This document shows, one piece after another, positions 1-7,093 of a DNA stretch of 64,000 bases (positions within the stretch are counted from its first letter, which is position 1; every line of letters begins with the position of its first letter). The position numbers and the translations under genes were made by a program. Below the pieces are notes generated by a model. The model made no database searches. It saw nothing but the letters and a program-made list of their open reading frames with translations, and was not told the DNA's origin. The DNA is from Arcicella sp040387735 (GTDB lineage Bacteria; Bacteroidota; Bacteroidia; Cytophagales; Spirosomataceae). The stretch spans positions 62,001-126,000 of the forward strand of contig JAZKDE010000002.1 of the NCBI GenBank assembly GCA_040387735.1. Reading direction: 5' to 3'.

Positions 1-939
1 GGCTTTGAGTTCGGTTTTTCGCTCTTCTTCCACTTTTAATTTAGCAAGACATTCCAAGCCTTTATCGAAATAATCGTTAATTTTCGCCTCTGCTAATTGT
101 TTAATTCCTAATGAATTATATATTTCGGTAACCGCTTTTACTTTTTCAGCATTATCAAATTCTTTGACAGTCAACCATTTATCTAATAATCCCTTAGTTT
201 CGCCCGTCGCTTTTTCAATAGCTTCGATGAGCATATAAGTTTTTTTATTGGAGATAATATCGCCCCCCACTTGCTTCCCGAATTTTACAGGGTCACCGTA
301 AACGTCCAATAAATCATCTTTCAACTGAAAACCTAAACCGATATTGATACCAACTTCGTATAATAAGTTGCAAGATTTTTCACTTGCTCCGCCAATAATC
401 CCGCCTAATTCTAAGGCATAACCCAATAAAACGGAGGTTTTTAGCTTAATCATTTCTAAGTATTCCGATTCAGTTACTGTCTCACGACTCTCGAAATTCA
501 TATCCAATTGCTGACCTTCGCAAACCTCAGCCGCCGTGCGATTAAAGCGTTTCATGGCTTTTTTGAAACGGCTATCTTCCACTTCCATCAACAATTCATA
601 CGCCTGCACGAGCATCACATCACCCGAAAGAATGGCGATATTGGCGTTCCATTTTTCATGAACGGTTGGTTTTCCTCGACGCAAGGGAGCATTGTCCATA
701 ATATCATCGTGCATCAAGGTAAAATTATGAAAAACCTCAACGGCAGAGGCAGGTTTAATGGCTTTTTGCCAATCGTCAGTAAATAAAGCAGTTGCCATTA
801 AAGTCATCATTGGGCGTAATCGTTTACCGCCTAATGACATCAAATAACGGATTGGTTCGTATAATTCTGGGGGATTTTCACCGTAAGTTTGTTGAGCAAA
901 CTCTTCGTTGAGAGCTTGTTGGAAGTTTTGTAATTTCAT
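1..939 (-). CDS. Polyprenyl (farnesyl/geranylgeranyl-type) diphosphate synthase, 3' end cut off
   Basis: The frame opens at an ATG whose complement is at 937-939 and stays open to base 1, giving 313 residues without a stop; family members are about 325 aa, so only the last few residues are missing. Both aspartate-rich prenyltransferase motifs are visible: DDIMD at residues 78-82, followed by the RRG of the substrate pocket, and DDLLD at 208-212. GGKRLRP near residues 37-43 is also typical. It would condense isopentenyl diphosphate onto an allylic diphosphate in the cytoplasm to make quinone, carrier-lipid or carotenoid precursors. Chain length cannot be read from the sequence. It may be functionally related to dxr in the same window, though not linked to it. 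Confidence 0.93.
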   Translation of the reverse strand, partial: MKLQNFQQALNEEFAQQTYGENPPELYEPIRYLMSLGGKRLRPMMTLMATALFTDDWQKAIKPASAVEVFHNFTLMHDDIMDNAPLRRGKPTVHEKWNANIAILSGDVMLVQAYELLMEVEDSRFKKAMKRFNRTAAEVCEGQQLDMNFESRETVTESEYLEMIKLKTSVLLGYALELGGIIGGASEKSCNLLYEVGINIGLGFQLKDDLLDVYGDPVKFGKQVGGDIISNKKTYMLIEAIEKATGETKGLLDKWLTVKEFDNAEKVKAVTEIYNSLGIKQLAEAKINDYFDKGLECLAKLKVEEERKTELKA

Positions 940-1003
940 TGCAAGTTTTAAAATTCGTAATGTTTGTTTAACGCACGAGTGGTTATATTGTTATTTTACC
1001 TGC

Positions 1004-1029
1004 CGTTGTCTGTATCTTCGGAGACAACG
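1004..1029. repeat. Short dispersed palindrome, family B (copy 1)
   Basis: CGTTGTCT (1004-1011) pairs with AGACAACG (1022-1029) around a 10-nt loop. A similar hairpin with the same CGTTGTCTG...GACAACG core occurs at 16465-16499. It lies between the ends of the TIR gene and the prenyltransferase start and has no clear T-tract, so it is recorded as a repeat rather than a terminator. Confidence 0.5.
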
Positions 1030-1058
1030 ACAAAAAAGTAATAAAAGCTATATTTCTA

Positions 1059-1967
1059 TCACCGAGATGGGGTTGGAGCTGGGGCCAGATTTAAGTTTAT
1101 TCTGGATTTAATTGAAATTTCAAATGGAGCTGAATGCCTGAAAGAAATCTCGAATAAAAATCCATATTCGGAAAAATCAAATACATGTCCATTATAGCTA
1201 TCATCTTTGCATAGAGGTTTAAGAATTTGTGTCGTTTTAGGTTTTCCGTCATGATTTATCCACAAATATTCTCCATCTTCGTCAGTTTCTAATCTCAAAT
1301 AGAATGTTACTTTGGTTACTGTAGGCAATGATTTAAAAGGTATTGGTCCTTTTCTTTTGGGTTGATAAAGATTAACAGAATCAAAAGGATTTATTGAAAT
1401 TAGATATTTAGGGGTTTCAAATTCTTCAGTATATTTTTTTGAAATATCATCAACTATCACTTGAAATCTTGATTTACTTAAGTCTGAAAATGACAAAGTA
1501 TTCATTTCGGATAATTTAAATAGAGCATTACCTATACCATCAGAAATATCGCTCAATTTTTTATAATCATTTTGCATAATATCTTTAATTTCATTGAACC
1601 TTTCTAATTTCTTTTGCCATTTCAAAACTTGCTCTAATCTATCTTCTGAGGAATAAATTTCCAAGTTGACATTGTCAATTCGTATTGGCAAAATTTTATC
1701 GGAGAAAGAATCATTATTTAGAATAGATACAAATTCATGCATACAAGGTTCTGATTCAAAATATTCATTGCTCAAAAGTAAAATTATGTGTTCACTACCA
1801 GCCAATTCTTGCATAAAATTGGTAATAGAATCTTTATAGGTCAGTTCTTTCCTGTCTCTCCTTAATATAATACCCCATTTTTCAAATAATTCTTGTTCAA
1901 GCAAATTAGCTTCTTTTGTTTGTTTCCAAGAATAAGAAAGGTAAATATCTAAATCGCTGTATTTCAT
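1059..1967 (-). CDS. TIR-domain protein with beta-rich C-terminal region
   Basis: The 302-aa protein starts at the ATG at 1967; a frame extension to 1976 would need TTG. Residues 1-130 form a TIR domain: LDIYLSYS strand and box 1, RRDRKEL in the BB-loop region, IILLLSNEYFES, and EPCMHEF, whose glutamate (about residue 78) occupies the position of the catalytic Glu of NAD-cleaving TIR domains. A helical linker follows, then a probable beta-rich region (KVTFYLRLETDEDGEYLW, HVFDFSEYGFLFEISF) that I do not recognise. There is no membrane segment or signal peptide. TIR enzymes in bacteria typically cleave NAD or make signalling nucleotides in anti-phage defence; that role is inferred here. No partner gene such as a ThsA, SIR2 or STING homologue is adjacent, and both neighbours are housekeeping genes. 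An inverted-repeat element lies immediately upstream. Confidence 0.85.
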   Translation of the reverse strand: MKYSDLDIYLSYSWKQTKEANLLEQELFEKWGIILRRDRKELTYKDSITNFMQELAGSEHIILLLSNEYFESEPCMHEFVSILNNDSFSDKILPIRIDNVNLEIYSSEDRLEQVLKWQKKLERFNEIKDIMQNDYKKLSDISDGIGNALFKLSEMNTLSFSDLSKSRFQVIVDDISKKYTEEFETPKYLISINPFDSVNLYQPKRKGPIPFKSLPTVTKVTFYLRLETDEDGEYLWINHDGKPKTTQILKPLCKDDSYNGHVFDFSEYGFLFEISFRHSAPFEISIKSRINLNLAPAPTPSR

Positions 1968-1973
1968 AGTTTT

Positions 1974-1981
1974 CAAATTTA
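1974..1981 (-). promoter_or_regulatory. Possible -7 box of the TIR gene
   Basis: The minus strand reads TAAATTTG, a match to the Bacteroidota TAnnTTTG box, ending 7 nt before the ATG at 1967. Transcription would start at or next to the start codon, giving an almost leaderless mRNA. The -33 region falls inside the left arm of the inverted repeat and has no TTG at the usual distance, so support is weak. Confidence 0.35.
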
Positions 1982-1990
1982 GTTTAACTC

Positions 1991-2125
1991 AGTCGCTTGC
2001 TTCGCCTACAATGGAATTGGAGTGAGGACTATTAATAGGCATCTTGCCTAAATGTATACTTGCAATAGGCTGGAAGCCTGAAAATAGTCGTCACTCCAAT
2101 TCCATTGTAGGCGAGGCAAGCGACT
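1991..2125. repeat. Cloverleaf-like element with 43-bp inverted repeats
   Basis: The left arm (1991-2033, beginning AGTCGCTTGC) and right arm (2083-2125, ending GCAAGCGACT) are inverted copies that differ at only two of 43 positions. The 49-nt interior holds two small hairpins, AGGCATCTTGCCT (2037-2049) and AGGCTGGAAGCCT (2067-2079). An outer stem with two inner hairpins is the same architecture as the ACAGGTT-type elements at 15770, 20057 and 57523. It has no coding capacity and no transposase is present. It separates the divergent TIR and exonuclease genes. Confidence 0.85.
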
Positions 2126-2208
2126 AAAACTATAATTAAAATCTCCAAATTCCACCAAATTTAGAAAGAAGAATTTAAACCCCTCACTCGTTTCAGATTT
2201 ATTTTGGC

Positions 2209-2216
2209 TAACTTTG
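2209..2216 (+). promoter_or_regulatory. Putative -7 box of the exonuclease gene
   Basis: TAACTTTG fits the Bacteroidota TAnnTTTG box and would give a leader of about 40 nt. No TTG at the -33 position was found. Confidence 0.45.
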
Positions 2217-2263
2217 CGATTGATGGAATTTTACATCAAAGTTCCAAAACGTAAATAAGCATA

Positions 2264-3079
2264 ATGTTAACTCATCAATTAAAACTCCGTAAGCCACTCG
2301 CAGTTTTCGATTTAGAAACTACGGGTATTAATATGATAAAAGACCGTATTGTAGAAATCAGTATTGCCAAAGCCAATATTGATGGAACTGTTACGGTAAA
2401 AACCAGAAGAGTGAATCCAGGAATGCCCATTCCTTTGGAGTCATCTTTAGTACACGGAATCTATGACGAAGATGTAGCAGATGAACCGAATTTCAAACAA
2501 ATTGCCAAATCAATGGCTCAGTTTTTAGAAGGTTGCGATTTGGCTGGTTTCAACTCAAATCGATTTGATGTACCAATGTTAGTAGAGGAATTTTTAAGAA
2601 ATGATGTTGATTTTGACGTAAAAAATCGTCGCCTCATTGATGCTCAAAGAATATTTCATTTGATGGAACCCCGAAACCTTTCGGCTGCTTACAAGTTTTA
2701 TTGTAAAAAAGAACTGATTGATGCACATTCCGCCGAAGCTGATACCATTGCAACATTAGAGGTTTTAAACGCACAAGTTCAACATTACGAAGGCGTAAAA
2801 ATCAAGAATGCACACGGTGAAGAAATCGAACCTGTAAAGAACGACATGGACGCTTTACACGAGATAACTGCCTCAAAATTAGTTGATTTCGCCCAAAGAA
2901 TGACTTTCAACAAAGATGGTATTGAAGTAATAAATTTTGGAAAACACGCAGGAAAACCAGTCTTACAAGTCCTAAAAGAAGAGCCTTCGTATTACGATTG
3001 GATGATGAAAGGAGATTTCCCAATGGACACCAAAAGAAAATTAACGGAGATAAAACTAAGAGGATTTAATAATAAGTAG
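2264..3079 (+). CDS. DnaQ-like 3'-5' exonuclease (DEDDh)
   Basis: The 271-aa protein has the complete DEDDh set: D16 and E18 in FDLETTG, D102 in NSNRFDVP, and H155 with D160 in DAHSAEAD. It resembles the proofreading epsilon subunit of DNA polymerase III or a stand-alone repair exonuclease that removes nucleotides from 3' ends in the cytoplasm. Residues about 225-268 (INFGKHAGKPV...YYDWMMKGDFP) form a short C-terminal module found on exonucleases of this type. It is a single gene divergent from the TIR gene and followed by nuoK under a separate promoter box. No polymerase gene is adjacent, so whether it is the replicative epsilon subunit cannot be decided here. Confidence 0.87.
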   Translation: MLTHQLKLRKPLAVFDLETTGINMIKDRIVEISIAKANIDGTVTVKTRRVNPGMPIPLESSLVHGIYDEDVADEPNFKQIAKSMAQFLEGCDLAGFNSNRFDVPMLVEEFLRNDVDFDVKNRRLIDAQRIFHLMEPRNLSAAYKFYCKKELIDAHSAEADTIATLEVLNAQVQHYEGVKIKNAHGEEIEPVKNDMDALHEITASKLVDFAQRMTFNKDGIEVINFGKHAGKPVLQVLKEEPSYYDWMMKGDFPMDTKRKLTEIKLRGFNNK

Positions 3080-3112
3080 AAAATAATCGTTTCAATTTTA
3101 AAGGCAAAACCG

Positions 3113-3120
3113 TATTTTTG
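3113..3120 (+). promoter_or_regulatory. Putative -7 box of the nuoKLMN operon
   Basis: TATTTTTG (TAnnTTTG class) lies 26 nt before the nuoK ATG in the 66-nt gap after the exonuclease stop. The -33 element is not clear. Confidence 0.45.
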
Positions 3121-3145
3121 CGTCTTATTACGTAAACCAAGCATT

Positions 3146-3472
3146 ATGCAAGTACCTGACATTATCCGACAAATCCCTTTGAACTACTATATTTGGTTCA
3201 GTACTGCTCTTTTTTGTATCGGAATCATCGGCGTATTGACCCGCCGAAATGCTATCATCATTTTCATGTCGGTTGAGTTGATGCTCAATTCCGTGAATCT
3301 TCTTTTAGCAGCGTTTTCATCGTACAAATCTGACCCATCAGGTCAAATTTTCGTCTTTTTTATTATGGCAGTAGCCGCCGCAGAAGTAGCTGTTGGATTG
3401 GCCATTATTGTAATGATTTACAGAAATATCCAAACCATTGACGTTGGTTTATTGAATAAATTGAAATGGTAA
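3146..3472 (+). CDS. nuoK: NADH-quinone oxidoreductase subunit K
   Basis: The 108-aa protein has three hydrophobic helices and matches the NuoK/MnhC-like family in length and in the motifs FCIGIIGVLTRRN, MSVELMLNSVNLLL and AAAEVAVGLAIIVMIYR. The buried glutamates in SVELML and AAEVAVG are those used in proton transfer in complex I. It is a membrane subunit between NuoA/J and the NuoN/M/L antiporter subunits. It is the first gene of this group; nuoA to nuoJ are not upstream, where an exonuclease lies instead. Confidence 0.95.
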   Translation: MQVPDIIRQIPLNYYIWFSTALFCIGIIGVLTRRNAIIIFMSVELMLNSVNLLLAAFSSYKSDPSGQIFVFFIMAVAAAEVAVGLAIIVMIYRNIQTIDVGLLNKLKW

Positions 3473-3478
3473 AAATCG

Positions 3479-3542
3479 GTAAAAGGTGAATAGTAAAAGG
3501 TGAATCTCAAACCTGATAACTGTTAATTGTTAACTGATAACT
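3479..3542 (+). repeat. Heptamer mosaic in the nuoK-nuoL spacer
   Basis: Seven-base units fill most of the 78-bp spacer: GTAAAAG, GTGAATA, GTAAAAG, GTGAATC (3479-3506), then GATAACT, GTTAATT, GTTAACT, GATAACT (3515-3542). The nuoK stop codon itself lies in a related GTAAAAA unit (3469-3475), and the second block ends 8 nt before the nuoL ATG. Compare the arrays at 6926-7090 and 13937-13960. Confidence 0.8.
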
Positions 3543-3550
3543 GAAAAAAT

Positions 3551-5452
3551 ATGTCCCTAATTACACTAATTCCTCTTCTTCCCCTTCTCGGTTTCCTGAT
3601 TAATGGAATCGGTTTTCGCCATGTTCCAAAATCTTTGGCTGGTATTATCAGTTCGGGAGTTGCCTTAGCTTCTTTTGCTTGTGTGTTATCATTGTTCTTC
3701 GGATTTGATGGAAAGCCACAAGTAGTTTCAGTTTTTGACTGGATTACAGTTGGAAAATTGAACATTTCCATGTCATTTCTAATTGACCAATTATCTTTAT
3801 TGATGTTATTAATCATCACAGGAGTTGGTTCATTAATTCATATTTACTCAATCGGCTACATGAGCCATGATGAAGGTTTCGGAAAATTCTTTGCTTTCCT
3901 TAACCTCTTTTTGTTTTTCATGCTTTTGTTAGTGATGGGGTCAAATTACGTAGTAATGTTTATCGGTTGGGAAGGTGTTGGACTTTGTTCATATCTTTTA
4001 ATTGGTTTCTGGAACAAGAACAATAACTACGGAAACGCTGCTCGTAAAGCATTTATCATGAACCGTATTGGGGACTTAGGTTTCTTATTAGGTATTTTCA
4101 TGATTATCAATCACTTCGGTTCGGTTGAATATGCAAGTATTCAAGAATCAGTTGTGGACGGTGGGTATTTATCGGGAGATAAAACTTTATTCTACATTAC
4201 GCTTTTATTATTTGTTGGAGCGATGGGTAAATCAGCCCAAATTCCATTATATACTTGGTTGCCTGATGCAATGGCTGGCCCAACACCCGTATCTGCTCTT
4301 ATTCACGCAGCGACGATGGTAACGGCAGGAATTTACATGATTATCCGTTCAAACTTCATGTATTCGCTTGCTCCCGAAACATTAGAAATTGTAGCTTGGG
4401 TTGGTTTAGCAACCGCATTCTTTGCCGCTTCAATTGGTCTTTTCCAGAACGACATCAAAAAAGTATTAGCCTATTCTACGGTATCTCAATTGGGTTATAT
4501 GTTCATGGGATTAGGTGTAATGGCATATTCTTCGTCATTTTTCCACGTAATGACACACGCATTTTTCAAAGCGTTATTATTCTTAGGAGCAGGTTCAGTA
4601 ATCCATGCAATGTCTGATGAACAAGATATTCGTAAAATGGGAGGACTTCGTAAAGTTTTACCAGTAACCTTTGTTACGTTCTTGATTGCTACGATTGCGA
4701 TTTCGGGAATTCCGCCATTTTCGGGTTTCTTCTCAAAAGACGAAATCTTAGCTCACGTTTACGAACACAATAAATTAATGTGGGCATTTGCTCTTTTAGG
4801 TTCAATAATGACTTCGTTTTATATGTTCCGTTTGTTATTTTTGACTTTCTTCGGGGAATTCAGAGGAACAGCAGAACAAAAACACCATTTGCACGAATCA
4901 CCGATTACGATGACCGCTCCACTAATGATTTTGGCAGTTCTTTCGGCCATTGGTGGATTCTTTAATTTACCGCATATTTTTGGAGGACATTCGGGTTTGG
5001 CAGAATTTATGGCTCCCCTATTTGCTCATTCAAAAGTAGAACACGCAGCCGTTGATGAATCATTAGAAATAACATTAATGGTAGTTTCGGTTATAGCAGC
5101 ATTAATTTCGGCAATAGTTGCTTACGTAATCTACGTAAGTAAAAAAGCTGTTCCATCGGCAGACAGCGAAGTTTCTGGAATTCAAAAATTAATTTACAAC
5201 AAATACTACGTTGACGAAATTTATGATAGTGTTTTTGTGAAACCAATCACAGCTTTATCTAATTTTTTCTATTCTGTATTTGAGTTTTTAGTGATAGATT
5301 TAATCGTAGAAGGCATTGGGAAGTTAGTAAAATCACTTTCTGCTGAAGCAAGATTATTGCAGAATGGAACAACGGGCTTCTATCTTTTTGCGATGGTTTT
5401 ATCAATTGCGGCTATCATCATTTTCAGTTTGAAAAGTTTTATTTTAGGATAA
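3551..5452 (+). CDS. nuoL: NADH-quinone oxidoreductase subunit L
   Basis: The 633-aa protein has the many-helix antiporter-like fold of the distal proton-pumping subunit of complex I. Visible landmarks are the GWEGVGLCSYLLIGFW segment with the key glutamate in TM5, the KSAQIPLYTWLPDAMAGPTP signature with its lysine and discontinuous helix, ALIHAATMVTAGIYM, and DIKKVLAYSTVSQLGYM. The C-terminal part would supply the long amphipathic HL helix that spans NuoM and NuoN, followed by a final membrane anchor. The length fits the family. The gene is separated from nuoK by the heptamer spacer and from nuoM by 14 nt. Confidence 0.97.
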   Translation: MSLITLIPLLPLLGFLINGIGFRHVPKSLAGIISSGVALASFACVLSLFFGFDGKPQVVSVFDWITVGKLNISMSFLIDQLSLLMLLIITGVGSLIHIYSIGYMSHDEGFGKFFAFLNLFLFFMLLLVMGSNYVVMFIGWEGVGLCSYLLIGFWNKNNNYGNAARKAFIMNRIGDLGFLLGIFMIINHFGSVEYASIQESVVDGGYLSGDKTLFYITLLLFVGAMGKSAQIPLYTWLPDAMAGPTPVSALIHAATMVTAGIYMIIRSNFMYSLAPETLEIVAWVGLATAFFAASIGLFQNDIKKVLAYSTVSQLGYMFMGLGVMAYSSSFFHVMTHAFFKALLFLGAGSVIHAMSDEQDIRKMGGLRKVLPVTFVTFLIATIAISGIPPFSGFFSKDEILAHVYEHNKLMWAFALLGSIMTSFYMFRLLFLTFFGEFRGTAEQKHHLHESPITMTAPLMILAVLSAIGGFFNLPHIFGGHSGLAEFMAPLFAHSKVEHAAVDESLEITLMVVSVIAALISAIVAYVIYVSKKAVPSADSEVSGIQKLIYNKYYVDEIYDSVFVKPITALSNFFYSVFEFLVIDLIVEGIGKLVKSLSAEARLLQNGTTGFYLFAMVLSIAAIIIFSLKSFILG

Positions 5453-5466
5453 TATAAAATATAAAA

Positions 5467-6921
5467 ATGCTAACAATTTCACTAATTCTCCTCCCCATTA
5501 TCGCAGGAATTCTGACCCTGACGACCAAAGGAGAAAATGCTAAAAAGATTGCAACCATTTTTGCCTTTGCAGAAATGATTTTGGGTGTGTACATCTATTC
5601 TTCGTTCGTGCCAAATGCCACAACCCAATTTGCTGCAAGCTACGATTGGATTCATTCGGCAGGTATAAAATTTTCGGTTGGAATTGATGGAATCAGTTTA
5701 ATTCTGGTTTGCCTTACAACGTTGATGATTCCTTTCATCATTCTTTCGACGTTCAATAACAATTACAAAAATGCTCCGACTTTCTATGCTCTTATCTTGT
5801 TTATGCAAGCGGCATTGATTGGTGTTTTCACAGCGAGAGATATTTTCTTATTTTACTTCTTCTTTGAGGTTGCTTTGATTCCAGTTTATTTCATTGCAGC
5901 TATTTGGGGTGGAGAAAATCGGATTAAAGTAACTTTCAAGTTCTTTGTTTATACCATCTTTGGTTCATTATTTATGTTGTTGGCTTTAGTTTATTTATAC
6001 ATCCAAACGCCAGGAATTGCTCATAAAGCAGATTTTGAATCTATTTATGCAGTAGCAAAATCTTTAGACTTAACGCAACAAAGCTATATTTTTGGAGCAT
6101 TTTTTATTGCTTTCGCTATTAAGATGCCTTTGTTCCCATTCCATACTTGGCAACCAGATACTTACGTTGAAGCACCAACTGCTGGAACGATGTTATTGTC
6201 GGGAATTATGCTAAAAATGGGTACTTACGGATTGATTCGCTTTATATTACCAATAACTCCTTTAGCCGTTGATAAATACGGAATGGTTGCCATTATACTT
6301 TCTGTTATCGGAATTGTGTATGGTTCAATTATTGCCATTCAACAAAAAGATATGAAACGCCTCATCGCTTATTCATCATTCGCCCACGTGGGATTGATGT
6401 CTGCGGGGATTTTCAGTGGAAACATTGACGGAATTCAAGGAGCATTAATTCAAATGTTAGCACACGGAATCAACGTAGTAGGTCTTTTCTTCATCGTAGA
6501 AATCATCCAACAACGTACTAATTCACGTGAATTAGCTCGTTTGGGAGGTATTACACAAACAACTCCAAATCTTACGGTTTACTTCGTAATCTTAATGTTG
6601 GGATCAGTAGCATTGCCATTAACGAATGGTTTTGTAGGAGAGTTTTTATTATTAAAAGGAGTTTACGAATACAATGTTTGGGTAGGGGCAGTAGCAGGAT
6701 TAACGATTATTCTTGGTGCAGTTTATATGTTAAGAATGGTTCAGAAATCAATGTTTGGTATTACTTCAAAAATTACCGAAGGTTTTGCAGACTTAACATT
6801 TTCTGAAAAAGCAGTATTATTTCCATTATCATTTTTGGTCATTTGGTTAGGAATAGCTCCTAATATGTTCTTAAAATTAACCGAACCAGCCGTTAGTCAA
6901 TTATTATCAATCATTAAGTAA
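5467..6921 (+). CDS. nuoM: NADH-quinone oxidoreductase subunit M
   Basis: The 484-aa polytopic membrane protein belongs to the antiporter-like complex I subunits. FFFEVALIPVYFIAAIWGG holds the TM5 glutamate, KMPLFPFHTWQPDTYVEAPT the discontinuous helix region with its lysine, and DMKRLIAYSSFAHVGLM the second half-channel. It works between NuoL and NuoN in proton translocation coupled to quinone reduction. It starts 14 nt after nuoL, so the two are surely co-transcribed. Its stop is followed within 5 nt by a run of TAGGTAT-like heptamers. Confidence 0.97.
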   Translation: MLTISLILLPIIAGILTLTTKGENAKKIATIFAFAEMILGVYIYSSFVPNATTQFAASYDWIHSAGIKFSVGIDGISLILVCLTTLMIPFIILSTFNNNYKNAPTFYALILFMQAALIGVFTARDIFLFYFFFEVALIPVYFIAAIWGGENRIKVTFKFFVYTIFGSLFMLLALVYLYIQTPGIAHKADFESIYAVAKSLDLTQQSYIFGAFFIAFAIKMPLFPFHTWQPDTYVEAPTAGTMLLSGIMLKMGTYGLIRFILPITPLAVDKYGMVAIILSVIGIVYGSIIAIQQKDMKRLIAYSSFAHVGLMSAGIFSGNIDGIQGALIQMLAHGINVVGLFFIVEIIQQRTNSRELARLGGITQTTPNLTVYFVILMLGSVALPLTNGFVGEFLLLKGVYEYNVWVGAVAGLTIILGAVYMLRMVQKSMFGITSKITEGFADLTFSEKAVLFPLSFLVIWLGIAPNMFLKLTEPAVSQLLSIIK

Positions 6922-6925
6922 TTAG

Positions 6926-7090
6926 TAGGTATTAGGCATGAGGTATTAGGTATAAGATATGAGGAATGAGGTATCAAATTTTATTTATTAGGTTTTTCGT
7001 AATTAATAATTACCCCTAACAAATAACATTTGATAACCGACAACTGATAACCGACAACTGATAACTGACAACTGATAACTGATAACTGAT
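6926..7090 (+). repeat. Two heptamer arrays in the nuoM-nuoN spacer
   Basis: Array 1 (6926-6974) has seven units of the TAGGTAT type: TAGGTAT, TAGGCAT, GAGGTAT, TAGGTAT, AAGATAT, GAGGAAT, GAGGTAT. It begins 5 nt after the nuoM stop. Array 2 (7032-7090) has eight units alternating GATAACC/GACAACT and ending GATAACT, GATAACT, GAT; it ends 4 nt before the nuoN ATG. The spacer (172 bp) is otherwise AT-rich and non-coding. Confidence 0.88.
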
Positions 7091-7093
7091 ATT

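Noticed and set aside
1991..2125. Inverted repeats considered as ends of an insertion sequence
   Set aside because: Only 49 nt lie between the arms and no transposase or target duplication is visible.
1059..3079. TIR gene and DnaQ-like exonuclease considered as a two-gene defence system
   Set aside because: They are divergent, separated by the repeat element, and the exonuclease looks like a housekeeping DEDDh enzyme with its own promoter box.
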